Positions 51,258-58,207 of a DNA stretch of 64,000 bases are shown here, in pieces (the first letter of the stretch is position 1; every line of letters begins with the position of its first letter). This DNA is from an uncultured Bacilli bacterium (GTDB lineage: Bacteria > Bacillota_I > Bacilli_A > RFN20 > CAG-826): contig CAKPJO010000001.1 of assembly GCA_934162685.1 (NCBI GenBank), positions 1 to 64,000 on the forward strand, written 5' to 3'. The position numbers and the translations under genes are program-made. The notes under the pieces were generated by a model. It did no database searches. It was not told where the DNA came from and worked only from the letters and a program-made list of their open reading frames with translations.

Positions 51258-51869
51258 ATGGGATTAGACATCGGTTTTAGAGTATGGGACAAAACTCCCG
51301 AAGGCAGATTAGTCGAGCATAAGTTATCGGAGGCTGACTACTGGAATTCTGGTTCTTGTGGTAGATGTGAAATGAACTATGCTTGGAATTATGGATGCAA
51401 GGATGATTATGAAAAAAAGATTTATTCTTCACCTGTGTTTTCTAAAGAGTTTGACGGATATTCACAAACAGAAGATGATTCTGTTGGAAACAGCTGGACC
51501 AATAAATATGTATATGTTGACTTTGAAGATTTTAGAAAAGTTATTAATGCTAAAATTGAACAAGTTGAGAAAGAACATTCTGATTGGAGCCTTCGTTTAT
51601 TAAGAGAGCAAGCTAATATGAAACACGAAATCAAAGAGTATCGTGACCTTCAATTAAAATGCACTGAAGCAAATGCTTATGCCTTCGATCGTTTCCAAGA
51701 AGAGATTAATAAACTTAAAGAAGCAATTGCATATAGTGAAGAAACATATCGTAATCTTGATGAAGAAGATTATGATTATTCAAAAGCTATGGCTTGCAAG
51801 CGTATGCTTGAATTAATGGACAAGTTTATTAAAGAAGGATATGTCGTTACAACATATTATTCTGATTAA
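51258..51869 (+). CDS. Hypothetical protein with CGRC pair (203 aa)
   Basis: The ATG follows AAAGGAG. The N-terminal about 80 residues carry CGRC and one more Cys in a Trp/Tyr-rich setting (YWNSGSCGRCEMNYAWNYGC). The remainder is a long, highly charged helix with coiled-coil character (about 95-165). No family known. It may be a small zinc-binding adaptor or structural regulator. It is the first gene downstream of the promoter at 51201. Confidence 0.72.
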   Translation: MGLDIGFRVWDKTPEGRLVEHKLSEADYWNSGSCGRCEMNYAWNYGCKDDYEKKIYSSPVFSKEFDGYSQTEDDSVGNSWTNKYVYVDFEDFRKVINAKIEQVEKEHSDWSLRLLREQANMKHEIKEYRDLQLKCTEANAYAFDRFQEEINKLKEAIAYSEETYRNLDEEDYDYSKAMACKRMLELMDKFIKEGYVVTTYYSD

Positions 51870-51906
51870 TAAATAGTAAAAAACAAAAAAGGAGAATTGT
51901 AATTTA

Positions 51907-52389
51907 ATGAGTCGTAAACGTTTTGATGATGATGAAGATTTCTATGAACCTCGTAACAAGAAAAAAACTAAAAAAGGTCGCACAGGACTAGGAGAGCAAT
52001 TTGCTAGCATCAATGAGAATACCGAAGATGTATTTGAAAATACTAACACTGTAACATTTGGAAGATTTTGTTCTAACGATCAAAGAAAGAATAAAACTTT
52101 CGTACAACCTGCTCCTGCTCCTAAAAAGGTTGAAACTCCAAGATACTCCCCTCAACCTAATAAGACACCTATTCCTACTAACATCTTAAGAGTTAACAAC
52201 AGAGACATAGATCTTACAACTGCTAAAGGCATCTTTAAACAACCTGACGAGTTATCATTATTAATTAAATATAATGATGGTTCAGAAGAAGTTATATCTT
52301 TCAAAGATAAGAACTTCACAACAAAGATGTTCTATAGAGCATTAGGTTTCATTAAAAATCAAAAAAGAATTAATAAAGAGAGAAAGTAA
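51907..52389 (+). CDS. Hypothetical protein with disordered N-terminus (160 aa)
   Basis: The ATG follows AAAGGAG. Residues 1-30 are charged and mixed (DDDEDFYEPRNKKKTKKG), followed by a low-complexity region rich in Pro/Thr/Asn (to about 95). The C-terminal 65 residues are a compact alpha/beta domain (ILRVNNRDIDLTTAKGIF...SLLIKYNDGSEEVISF). The last domain is similar in length and plan to phage small adaptor domains. Function unknown. The stop codon lies in the loop of a terminator. Confidence 0.7.
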   Translation: MSRKRFDDDEDFYEPRNKKKTKKGRTGLGEQFASINENTEDVFENTNTVTFGRFCSNDQRKNKTFVQPAPAPKKVETPRYSPQPNKTPIPTNILRVNNRDIDLTTAKGIFKQPDELSLLIKYNDGSEEVISFKDKNFTTKMFYRALGFIKNQKRINKERK

Positions 52390-52408
52390 AAATTCTCTCT
52401 TTTTTTTC
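52375..52408 (+). terminator. Terminator of the 51258-52389 unit
   Basis: AAAGAGAGAA (52375-52384) pairs perfectly with TTCTCTCTTT (52393-52402), with the stop codon of the preceding gene in the loop, then T-tract. The -35 box follows directly. Confidence 0.88.
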
Positions 52409-52436
52409 TTGACTTTTATAAATAATCCGCTATACT
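52409..52436 (+). promoter_or_regulatory. Sigma-A-like promoter of the small-gene/ThyX operon
   Basis: TTGACT at 52409-52414 and TATACT at 52431-52436, spacer 16 nt. A near-perfect inverted repeat GCTAAATAAAAT / ATTTTATTTTAGC (52459-52470 with 52475-52487) sits in the leader just before the ribosome binding site of the first gene. Confidence 0.86.
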
Positions 52437-52505
52437 AGTATTGTAAATCAAAAAAAGTGCTAAATAAAATTACCATTTTATTTTAGCGGAAAGGAAGGAA
52501 AATTT

Positions 52506-52694
52506 ATGTTATTTATACTTTTATTAGATCTGTTAGTGGGACTTGCAATTATTTTATTGTTACCTGCTGTAGCAATCTTATGGATAGGAGCGTTCACAGC
52601 TATACCTGCATGGCTTAATATTACTTGCTTGTCTGTTATCACTTTTATTTCATTAATAATTTTAATTGGCTTATTGGTGTCTGATCGCAACTAA
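52506..52694 (+). CDS. Small two-helix membrane protein (62 aa)
   Basis: The ATG follows AAAGGAAGG. Nearly the whole sequence is hydrophobic, with segments at about 2-26 and 36-58. It has no recognisable motif. In phages, such proteins can act as holins, superinfection-exclusion proteins or membrane regulators. No endolysin is adjacent, so holin is not favoured. A leader hairpin (52459-52487) may regulate its translation or decay. Confidence 0.7.
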   Translation: MLFILLLDLLVGLAIILLLPAVAILWIGAFTAIPAWLNITCLSVITFISLIILIGLLVSDRN

Positions 52695-52713
52695 AGAAAA
52701 GAGGAAAACAAAA

Positions 52714-53031
52714 ATGAATGACAATATTATGAAAATTGATGATTTAACAAATACACTTGTGCTTGTGGCTTTTAAAGACAAGACAACAGCAAATGGCTGG
52801 TTAGTACGTGATGATAAGAAAAAAGGAAAATATCTTATTTTATCATGTTTTGATAATAAGATCACCTCTTTCTCTTTATCACACATCAAATATCTTGCTT
52901 ATATAAATGGAGCTTGCTTTTTTAAATACCAAGGGAAAAATATTTTTAAAGTGGTATATATGCCAAATGAATTATCTTACGAGTCATACGGAAAACTTCA
53001 AAGACTTGCAGAAACAGGAGAGTTAGATTAA
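52714..53031 (+). CDS. Hypothetical protein (105 aa)
   Basis: I choose ATG 52714 after AAGAGGAAAA. An earlier in-frame ATG (52666) would lie inside the upstream coding region without a site. The product is a small alpha/beta protein with FKDKTTANGWLV, GKYLILSCFDNKITSFSL and NIFKVVYMPNELS; the plan suggests a small beta-barrel domain (possibly SH3- or PH-like). Family not known. Separated by one nt from the next gene's ATG. Confidence 0.7.
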   Translation: MNDNIMKIDDLTNTLVLVAFKDKTTANGWLVRDDKKKGKYLILSCFDNKITSFSLSHIKYLAYINGACFFKYQGKNIFKVVYMPNELSYESYGKLQRLAETGELD

Positions 53032-53032
53032 T

Positions 53033-53359
53033 ATGTGGAAATATAATAATGAACGTTTTATAGTGTTAGACACAGGAGATATCATTGATACTTGTTCTTG
53101 GGGTTGCCAAGGCTGGGGAATGAATTATCAAACTAACATAGAAATTAAAGGTAACAAAGTATATGTCACTTACTGGACCGCAGGCGATTATGATTATAAT
53201 GACGAGTTTGATAAACTATTTCTTGGTAACATTGTTTATAGTTCTAATAAACCTTTCTTAGTCAAAGAGTCTGTTCTGTCAAGAACTCCGACAATTACCT
53301 ATGATGAATATAATTTAGACCTATCAGACTTCATAGGAGAGATACGAGGCAATGAGTAA
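53033..53359 (+). CDS. Hypothetical protein (108 aa)
   Basis: The gene is in a tightly packed operon, beginning 1 nt after the previous stop. The protein is aromatic- and Asp-rich, with a CSWGCQGWGMNY segment and a YVTYWTAGDYDYNDEFD stretch, suggesting a compact beta fold. No known family and no membrane segment. The last 8 nt overlap the next gene. Confidence 0.7.
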   Translation: MWKYNNERFIVLDTGDIIDTCSWGCQGWGMNYQTNIEIKGNKVYVTYWTAGDYDYNDEFDKLFLGNIVYSSNKPFLVKESVLSRTPTITYDEYNLDLSDFIGEIRGNE

Positions 53360-53588
53360 CAAAAGTGTTATTAGCATTCAACCTTCTGAAAAAGAACTCT
53401 GGGATAAAGCTAACGCACAAGGTTATGTGTGGATTAAATCTGATACTGGGTTTATTACAAAAGATGAATTGGATACTTATAGTAGATTAGAAACCGTATG
53501 GTATAAAGTATGGCTACATCAAGAAGACTATGGCTCTAAATGGGCTCTAACAAGGGAGGAGTTAGAAAATGGATACAAACTTAATTAA
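53352..53588 (+). CDS. Small hypothetical protein sharing the WALT-E-E-L ending (78 aa)
   Basis: This 78-residue protein overlaps the previous gene by 8 nt. The C-terminal segment (YGSKWALTREELENG) is similar to the end of the products at 54215 and 25300, so these proteins share a small C-terminal module in otherwise different contexts. The N-terminal part is unique. Function unknown. Confidence 0.68.
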   Translation: MSNKSVISIQPSEKELWDKANAQGYVWIKSDTGFITKDELDTYSRLETVWYKVWLHQEDYGSKWALTREELENGYKLN

Positions 53589-53835
53589 AATTGAATTCAC
53601 CTACAGGCAATGGGAAACAATATTAGACACTATACAACATGAATATTGGGAAAATAGGGAATTTTATGATGAATTAAAAGCTATTAGTTCCGAATTTTTA
53701 TCAAAGTTAGATGATCGAGGATTAGAAGCATATAAAAATCAATTAAATTATGTGAAAAACATTGTAGAGCAAAAGCAAGAAATCATATCTGTGATTAAAA
53801 AAGAATTAAAGAAAGAGGTATTAAAAAATGGTTGA
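53569..53835 (+). CDS. Coiled-coil hypothetical protein (88 aa)
   Basis: The ATG follows AGGGAGG and overlaps the previous gene by 20 nt. The residue pattern is Lys/Glu/Gln-rich with long helical content (EFYDELKAISSEFLSKLDDRG and a KQEIISVIKKELKKEV end). No enzyme motif. Probably a small helical adaptor. Overlaps the next gene by 8 nt. Confidence 0.68.
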   Translation: MDTNLIKIEFTYRQWETILDTIQHEYWENREFYDELKAISSEFLSKLDDRGLEAYKNQLNYVKNIVEQKQEIISVIKKELKKEVLKNG

Positions 53836-54196
53836 AATAATTACTAAAAATAATGAAGTTTTAGGATTTAATTATATAATTTATCCACTGGCATCTGATA
53901 ATTATAAATATGGAATTGCTTGTTTTGATTATGTTAATAGATATAACACATATTTTCTTTTAGAAGATGTTAAATCAGTAAAAAAAACAGTAAAAGATTT
54001 AACTATTTATGAAATGCAAAAGCTTAACATTTACATGAACACTAATAATGAAATATTTCAATTTGATAAAGCTAAAAATATCTCCACTAAATTAAAAATG
54101 ACTGATTTTATAGATATTAAGCAATGTATTAAAGATTGCTTTAAAAGATTTGAAATGATTTTGACACAAACACAAGATGATTATTATATTGATTAA
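53828..54196 (+). CDS. Hypothetical protein, paralogue of the gene at 24947
   Basis: This 122-residue protein is the second copy of the family at 24947 (shared NYxIYPL, NY, DV..V.K..KDLT..E...LN..M). It is followed, as at 24947, by a member of the second cassette family, here 19 nt downstream. The two copies are well diverged, so the duplication is old. No function is known. Confidence 0.72.
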   Translation: MVEIITKNNEVLGFNYIIYPLASDNYKYGIACFDYVNRYNTYFLLEDVKSVKKTVKDLTIYEMQKLNIYMNTNNEIFQFDKAKNISTKLKMTDFIDIKQCIKDCFKRFEMILTQTQDDYYID

Positions 54197-54214
54197 TAAA
54201 GAAAGGTAAAAATT

Positions 54215-54586
54215 ATGAAAAGATTAATAAAAAGAACTTTATATGATAGAGAAAAGCATTATGGTTCAATAGAGATTCCTTATGATGATTTAAATTATTT
54301 GAAATTAGTATATGATAAATTAGGTAAAGTAGAAGATATAGAAGAAGAGATTGGTATTGATTTAGTTACTTTGTTCAAAGCACAAATGCAAGACAAAATT
54401 TATTATAAGGATGTTTTATCAAATTGTAAAATTAAAGGATGTTATGTCGCTTATGGCACAAAAGGTCATATATTAGGAAAGCCTGTATATGCCCTTGTAT
54501 TACATAACAACAATGGCTTCAGTGCTATTGTATATGCAAGTGATTATGGTACAACTTGGGCGTTAACTAAGGAGGAATTAGAATAA
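54215..54586 (+). CDS. Hypothetical protein, paralogue of the gene at 25300
   Basis: The 123-residue product shares DDLNYLKLVYDKLG, an EEEIGIDLVTLFKA segment and a closing ASDYGTTWALTKEELE with its relative at 25300. Here the loop between the halves is longer and Gly-rich. The strong AAGGAGG near its end serves the next overlapping gene. Function unknown. Confidence 0.72.
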   Translation: MKRLIKRTLYDREKHYGSIEIPYDDLNYLKLVYDKLGKVEDIEEEIGIDLVTLFKAQMQDKIYYKDVLSNCKIKGCYVAYGTKGHILGKPVYALVLHNNNGFSAIVYASDYGTTWALTKEELE

Positions 54587-54720
54587 TGTATTTAATAGAT
54601 TGGGTTCAAAAATGGGCTGAGATAGAAACAATTGGCGCATATATTAGTTATGGAATATTAGGATTAGCATTAATATTATGTATAATATACATTATTATAT
54701 GTTCAATTAATAAATATTAA
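54586..54720 (+). CDS. Very small single-helix membrane protein (44 aa)
   Basis: A short frame starting at ATG 54586, overlapping the previous stop by one base, after a strong AAGGAGG (54569-54575). One hydrophobic helix (about residues 20-40) with a WVQKWAEIE start. Possible regulatory or membrane anchor peptide. No family known. Confidence 0.68.
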   Translation: MYLIDWVQKWAEIETIGAYISYGILGLALILCIIYIIICSINKY

Positions 54721-54736
54721 AAGAGGAGTTAAAATA

Positions 54737-54952
54737 ATGGCTTATTTAAAAGTTTGGATGTTAGATAAAATAATAGTACAATCTGAAATCAGCGATGATT
54801 ACGCAGATCAAATGATAGCTAACTATAAAAAATGTTATGAAAATTATGAAATACATAAAGATAATACTGATGCTGGCGCTTTAATTGAAGACACAGTGTT
54901 CAGATTTAATAATATGCGTGTCATTATAACAAAGGAGGGACCAGAGCGATGA
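54737..54952 (+). CDS. Small hypothetical protein (71 aa)
   Basis: The ATG follows AAGAGGAG. The sequence opens with a hydrophobic strand (AYLKVWMLDKIIVQSE) and continues as a helix with ISDDYADQMIANY, then VFRFNNMRVII. This outline resembles the 73-residue protein at 42405, so they may be remote relatives. Overlaps the next start by 4 nt. Function unknown. Confidence 0.67.
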   Translation: MAYLKVWMLDKIIVQSEISDDYADQMIANYKKCYENYEIHKDNTDAGALIEDTVFRFNNMRVIITKEGPER

Positions 54953-55143
54953 ATATTCAATGGCAGAATTTATACAATACAATATACAATACGTTAAATA
55001 AGAGACAAGTGAAAGAATTAGCTCTAGCATTAGTAGTTTTACAAGACGGAATTGATAAACTTTCAGAATTAGATAAATTATCTGATATATATAATTTCAA
55101 AGATATGAAAGAATTAGAAAAATTATTGAAAGGAAGCAAATGA
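54949..55143 (+). CDS. Small helical hypothetical protein (64 aa)
   Basis: Begins at ATG 54949 inside the end of the previous gene, following AAGGAGGG. The protein is Leu/Asn/Lys-rich and helical (KQVKELALALVVLQDGIDKLS). No known motif. Overlaps the following gene start by 4 nt, giving coupled translation. Confidence 0.65.
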   Translation: MNIQWQNLYNTIYNTLNKRQVKELALALVVLQDGIDKLSELDKLSDIYNFKDMKELEKLLKGSK

Positions 55144-55568
55144 AAATGAAAAATAAAAAAGAATTATTAAATGATATGCTGTTCTCTTTCAAATATGTGT
55201 TTGTCTATGAAGGATTATTACAGTTAGATGGAAACAGCGATCAACCTTTGCAAAATTGTTGGTTAGTGCTTTTCATCAACAGTCTAAGAGAAGCAAAAAC
55301 AGAATATACGGATTATTATACTCTTACTGATTTAAAAAATTTTAATAAACAATTTGAGCAAATAAATGCAATGACAGATATATATGATACTTTCAAAGTG
55401 TTTGATAGACATACTATTATTTGGCAGATGCTAGTACAAATGTTTGGTAACTATGGCGAAAGTCCTAGAACAGGATGGATCGACCAAAAAACCGAATGTG
55501 CTGACTTTTTACAATCGTTGATAACTGAGGATGGAGACGCAAAATGGATAACAAAGAATTTGTTTTAG
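55140..55568 (+). CDS. Hypothetical protein (142 aa)
   Basis: The product has 142 residues with a hydrophobic-aromatic first half (FSFKYVFVYEGLLQL, NCWLVLFINSLR) and a Trp-rich C-terminal part. There is no membrane-length run. It overlaps the neighbours on both sides (4 and 25 nt). No family recognised. Belongs to the operon that ends with the ThyX-like gene. Confidence 0.68.
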   Translation: MKMKNKKELLNDMLFSFKYVFVYEGLLQLDGNSDQPLQNCWLVLFINSLREAKTEYTDYYTLTDLKNFNKQFEQINAMTDIYDTFKVFDRHTIIWQMLVQMFGNYGESPRTGWIDQKTECADFLQSLITEDGDAKWITKNLF

Positions 55569-55816
55569 AAGTATTAAAAAGAATTCTTCCTGATACCAGT
55601 TGGTGGGGAGAATCTAATCACGATGCAAAATCAATGGAGAATATAGAACTATTAGAGGATATGTTTGATATTATGTTAAACGAACTTTTACAAGATGCCT
55701 ATGTTCCAGAAGGAAATAAAGGAATGAGTAGTTTTGAGTCTATTGCAAAAGCAAAACAAGAAGTTATAGCTAATATCAGATATTGGTTACCAAGCAAAGA
55801 AGAGGATGAAGGCTAG
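55544..55816 (+). CDS. Acidic hypothetical protein (90 aa)
   Basis: This protein overlaps the previous gene by 25 nt and ends 1 nt before the ThyX-like ATG. It is Glu/Asp-rich, helical, with a WWGESNHDAKSMENIELLEDMFD stretch in the middle. The C-terminus is SKEEDEG. No motif is known; a regulator or partner of the downstream enzyme is possible but unsupported. Confidence 0.66.
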   Translation: MDNKEFVLEVLKRILPDTSWWGESNHDAKSMENIELLEDMFDIMLNELLQDAYVPEGNKGMSSFESIAKAKQEVIANIRYWLPSKEEDEG

Positions 55817-55817
55817 T

Positions 55818-56357
55818 ATGGAATTTAAAGTAGAAATATTAAAATACCCAAAAGAAGAAGATTTACTTTGGTGTAAACAATGTTGTTTAAATACAATAGG
55901 AAAATCAACAACAAAACAACCTACTGAAGAATGGTTGGTTAAACTTGTAGAGGCTGAGCATAGTCCAATGAGAGAACTTTGGTTTGGCATCAAAATGACT
56001 ATTCCTTACTATATTTCAAATCATTTCATACGCCATCATATAGGGGTTAATCATTATGTTCAATCTCAAAGAAATGATAGACAAACTAATTATGATCGAA
56101 CTAAGGCCCCTCAAGATGCAATGGTAAGTCATATTATGTCTATTAATGCTCAAGAATTGGTATTCATGGCACATAAGAGATTATGCAATCAAGCAAGTCC
56201 TGAAACGCATTTAATAATGCAAACAATCTGTGATGAGGTTATTAAAGTTGCACCTTATATGAAATCGGTTCTTGTACCATTATGTGTATATAGAAACAAC
56301 AAATGTACTGAATTCTTCCCTTGTGCAAGAGCAAAAACTTTTAAAAATAATAACTAA
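55818..56357 (+). CDS. thyX: ThyX-like flavin-dependent thymidylate synthase, divergent
   Basis: The start at 55818 is preferred over 55806; GAAGG precedes it at 5-nt spacing. The 179-residue protein has the ThyX plan: EAEHSPMRE near 45-53 (HxSPFEH in ThyX), a P-Y-Y-I-S strand, then IRHHIGVNHYVQSQRNDR at 71-88. The ThyX signature RHRxxSxNExSxRY is altered: the second Arg is His (H74), and the catalytic Ser/Glu positions are not conserved (Ser83 is shifted). C-terminal Cys positions LCVYRNNKC...C match a phage subfamily with three conserved Cys. So it is an uncharacterised ThyX-like subfamily: dTMP synthesis is plausible, a modified reaction on dUMP is also possible. Confidence 0.78.
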   Translation: MEFKVEILKYPKEEDLLWCKQCCLNTIGKSTTKQPTEEWLVKLVEAEHSPMRELWFGIKMTIPYYISNHFIRHHIGVNHYVQSQRNDRQTNYDRTKAPQDAMVSHIMSINAQELVFMAHKRLCNQASPETHLIMQTICDEVIKVAPYMKSVLVPLCVYRNNKCTEFFPCARAKTFKNNN

Positions 56358-56386
56358 AGTCAATCAAAACGGTTGACTTTTTTTTA
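56356..56386 (+). terminator. Terminator whose arm is the next -35 box
   Basis: AAAGTCAA (56356-56363) pairs perfectly with TTGACTTT (56373-56380), then T. The TTGACT is the next -35 box. Confidence 0.86.
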
Positions 56387-56400
56387 TAATCTTATATAAT
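56373..56400 (+). promoter_or_regulatory. Sigma-A-like promoter of the RlaP/CCA operon
   Basis: TTGACT at 56373-56378 and TATAAT at 56395-56400, spacer 16 nt; first codon at 56424. Confidence 0.9.
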
Positions 56401-56423
56401 AGATATAGAAATGAGGTGGCAAA

Positions 56424-57788
56424 ATGCTAACAAAAGAAAAATTAGAAGAAATCGTAAGTAGACCTGAATATGATTTTCTAAGAACTAATCCTCGATTAAA
56501 GGATAAAATCTTATTCTTGACTGTCGGAGGCAGCTATGCTTACGGAACCAATGTTGAAGGTTCAGATATCGACATTAGAGGAGTTGCGATGAATAGCATC
56601 GAAGATATTTTAGGTGGTACAACATTTGAACAATTTCAAAATGATGAAACCGATACAGTTATTTATTCAGTCAATAAGTTTATTAAATTGGTAACTGATT
56701 GTAATCCTAATGTTATTGAAATGTTATTTTGTGAACCTGCTCAATACATTTGGGTATCTCCATTAGGACAATTATTATTAGATAACAAACATCTATTTTT
56801 ATCTCAAAAAGCTTATTATACCTTTGGTGGATATGCTAGAGCTCAATTAAATAGATTAGAAAATGCTTTATGTAGAGGCAATTACTTCACACAGGCACAA
56901 AAAGAAGAGCACATTGCAAGAAGTGTAGAAAATTCTATTGATAGCTTTAGTGAAAAATATTCAGCAATGATACAAGGCAAAGGAAGCATCAAACTTCATA
57001 CTGATAAAGTAGATGAAAATGGCGATAGGATCATCACAACTGATATGACAATGAAAGATGTTCCTTTAAGAGAAGTTCGTTCTATGTTAGAAGAAATGAC
57101 TAATATTGTAAGAGATTATGACAAGTCTGGTGGCTGGAGAAATACTAAGAAAGATATTCCGCACTTAAACAAGCATATTATGCATCTAGTAAGACTATAT
57201 TACATGGGTATTGAAATTCTAGAAACTGGTGCTTTACATACTTATAGAAGTAAAGAACATCAATTATTAATGAGCATCAGAAGTGGATTATTCTTAGACG
57301 AAAAGAATAATTTAAAACCTGAATTTTACACCGTATTAAATGATTTAGAAAATAAGTTAAAAACAGCTTTAGATAATAGTAAATTACCTAAAAAAGCTAG
57401 ACGAGATGAAATCAAACAATTACAAATTAAAATTAATTTATTAATGATTAAAATGGGTGCCTATAAAGAATATATCTTGACTGAGTTTGATTTAGATGAA
57501 AAAGAAAAAGTTGTTAATAATAAAAACTATAAAATTACCTTATCTGAAATTTTAAGTATGAACCCAAGCTATACTGCAATTCATTGTGATACCGAAGAAA
57601 AAGCCAATAAATTATTAACAATTTTAAATAAATTAGGACAAAAATGGATTAGTGGAGAATCATATTTAATAAATAACAACTGGAGGTCATACAAAACCCA
57701 AACTTGTTATGGCTTAGATGGATCATATGGAATTTCTAAATGGTACGATGATGTTTACGAATTCGATGATATTGATTTAAATAATTAA
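56424..57788 (+). CDS. RlaP/YcgL-type RNA-repair nucleotidyltransferase fused to an HCxT-type module
   Basis: The product has 454 residues. Residues 1-330 follow the polymerase-beta nucleotidyltransferase plan: TVGGSYAYGT with GGS at 35-37 and metal-binding D48 and D50 in SDIDIRG, followed by a helical region with RAQLNRLENAL and HLVRLYYMGIEIL. This matches the RlaP/YcgL family, which is linked to RNA-end repair. The last 90 residues (about 365-454) are a module: ITLSEIL, AIHCDTEEKANKLL, LGQKWISGESY, TQTCYGL, YEFDDIDLNN, the same as the free proteins at 41699 and 41996. So a repair enzyme carries a phage-specific adaptor. The downstream partner is a CCA-adding enzyme. Confidence 0.88.
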   Translation: MLTKEKLEEIVSRPEYDFLRTNPRLKDKILFLTVGGSYAYGTNVEGSDIDIRGVAMNSIEDILGGTTFEQFQNDETDTVIYSVNKFIKLVTDCNPNVIEMLFCEPAQYIWVSPLGQLLLDNKHLFLSQKAYYTFGGYARAQLNRLENALCRGNYFTQAQKEEHIARSVENSIDSFSEKYSAMIQGKGSIKLHTDKVDENGDRIITTDMTMKDVPLREVRSMLEEMTNIVRDYDKSGGWRNTKKDIPHLNKHIMHLVRLYYMGIEILETGALHTYRSKEHQLLMSIRSGLFLDEKNNLKPEFYTVLNDLENKLKTALDNSKLPKKARRDEIKQLQIKINLLMIKMGAYKEYILTEFDLDEKEKVVNNKNYKITLSEILSMNPSYTAIHCDTEEKANKLLTILNKLGQKWISGESYLINNNWRSYKTQTCYGLDGSYGISKWYDDVYEFDDIDLNN

Positions 57789-57808
57789 TTAATAAAAGGA
57801 GAATAAAA

Positions 57809-58201
57809 ATGAGAAAAAAATTAGTAAAAATACTTACACCAAATACAAAAAGAGGAATTGACAATTTAATAGAATTAGCAAAAAAAGAAGGTCACGATAA
57901 AATTAGTGATATAAGAATTTCTTTTAACGGGAATAGAGACATACTACATTGGAACGATGAAGATGTGACAGTTACTATCACATTAATAGGTAAATATAGA
58001 TTGAAAAGTCGTGGGACAGGATATCGTTTTGCAGCCACACTTACTGTTTTTAGTGATATAGAAGCTTATTATCTAGACTGTCTTAAATATGATTTTAATC
58101 AAGAAGAACGCGAAGTTGAATTAAGCATCAAAGAATATAATGATGAAAAATATGTTATTTGTGAAAATTATCGTGAAATAGATTTAGCGTTAGGAAAATA
58201 A
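57809..58201 (+). CDS. Hypothetical protein between RlaP and CCA genes (130 aa)
   Basis: The ATG follows AAAGGAG. The N-terminal region is basic (RKKLVKILTPNTKRGIDNLIE), followed by strands with TVTITLIGKYRLKSRG and FAATLTVFSDIE, and an acidic end. It resembles a small alpha/beta RNA-binding fold in layout only; no family is known. Sandwiched between two RNA-modifying nucleotidyltransferases, it is probably part of their pathway. Confidence 0.68.
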   Translation: MRKKLVKILTPNTKRGIDNLIELAKKEGHDKISDIRISFNGNRDILHWNDEDVTVTITLIGKYRLKSRGTGYRFAATLTVFSDIEAYYLDCLKYDFNQEEREVELSIKEYNDEKYVICENYREIDLALGK

Positions 58202-58207
58202 AATTTT

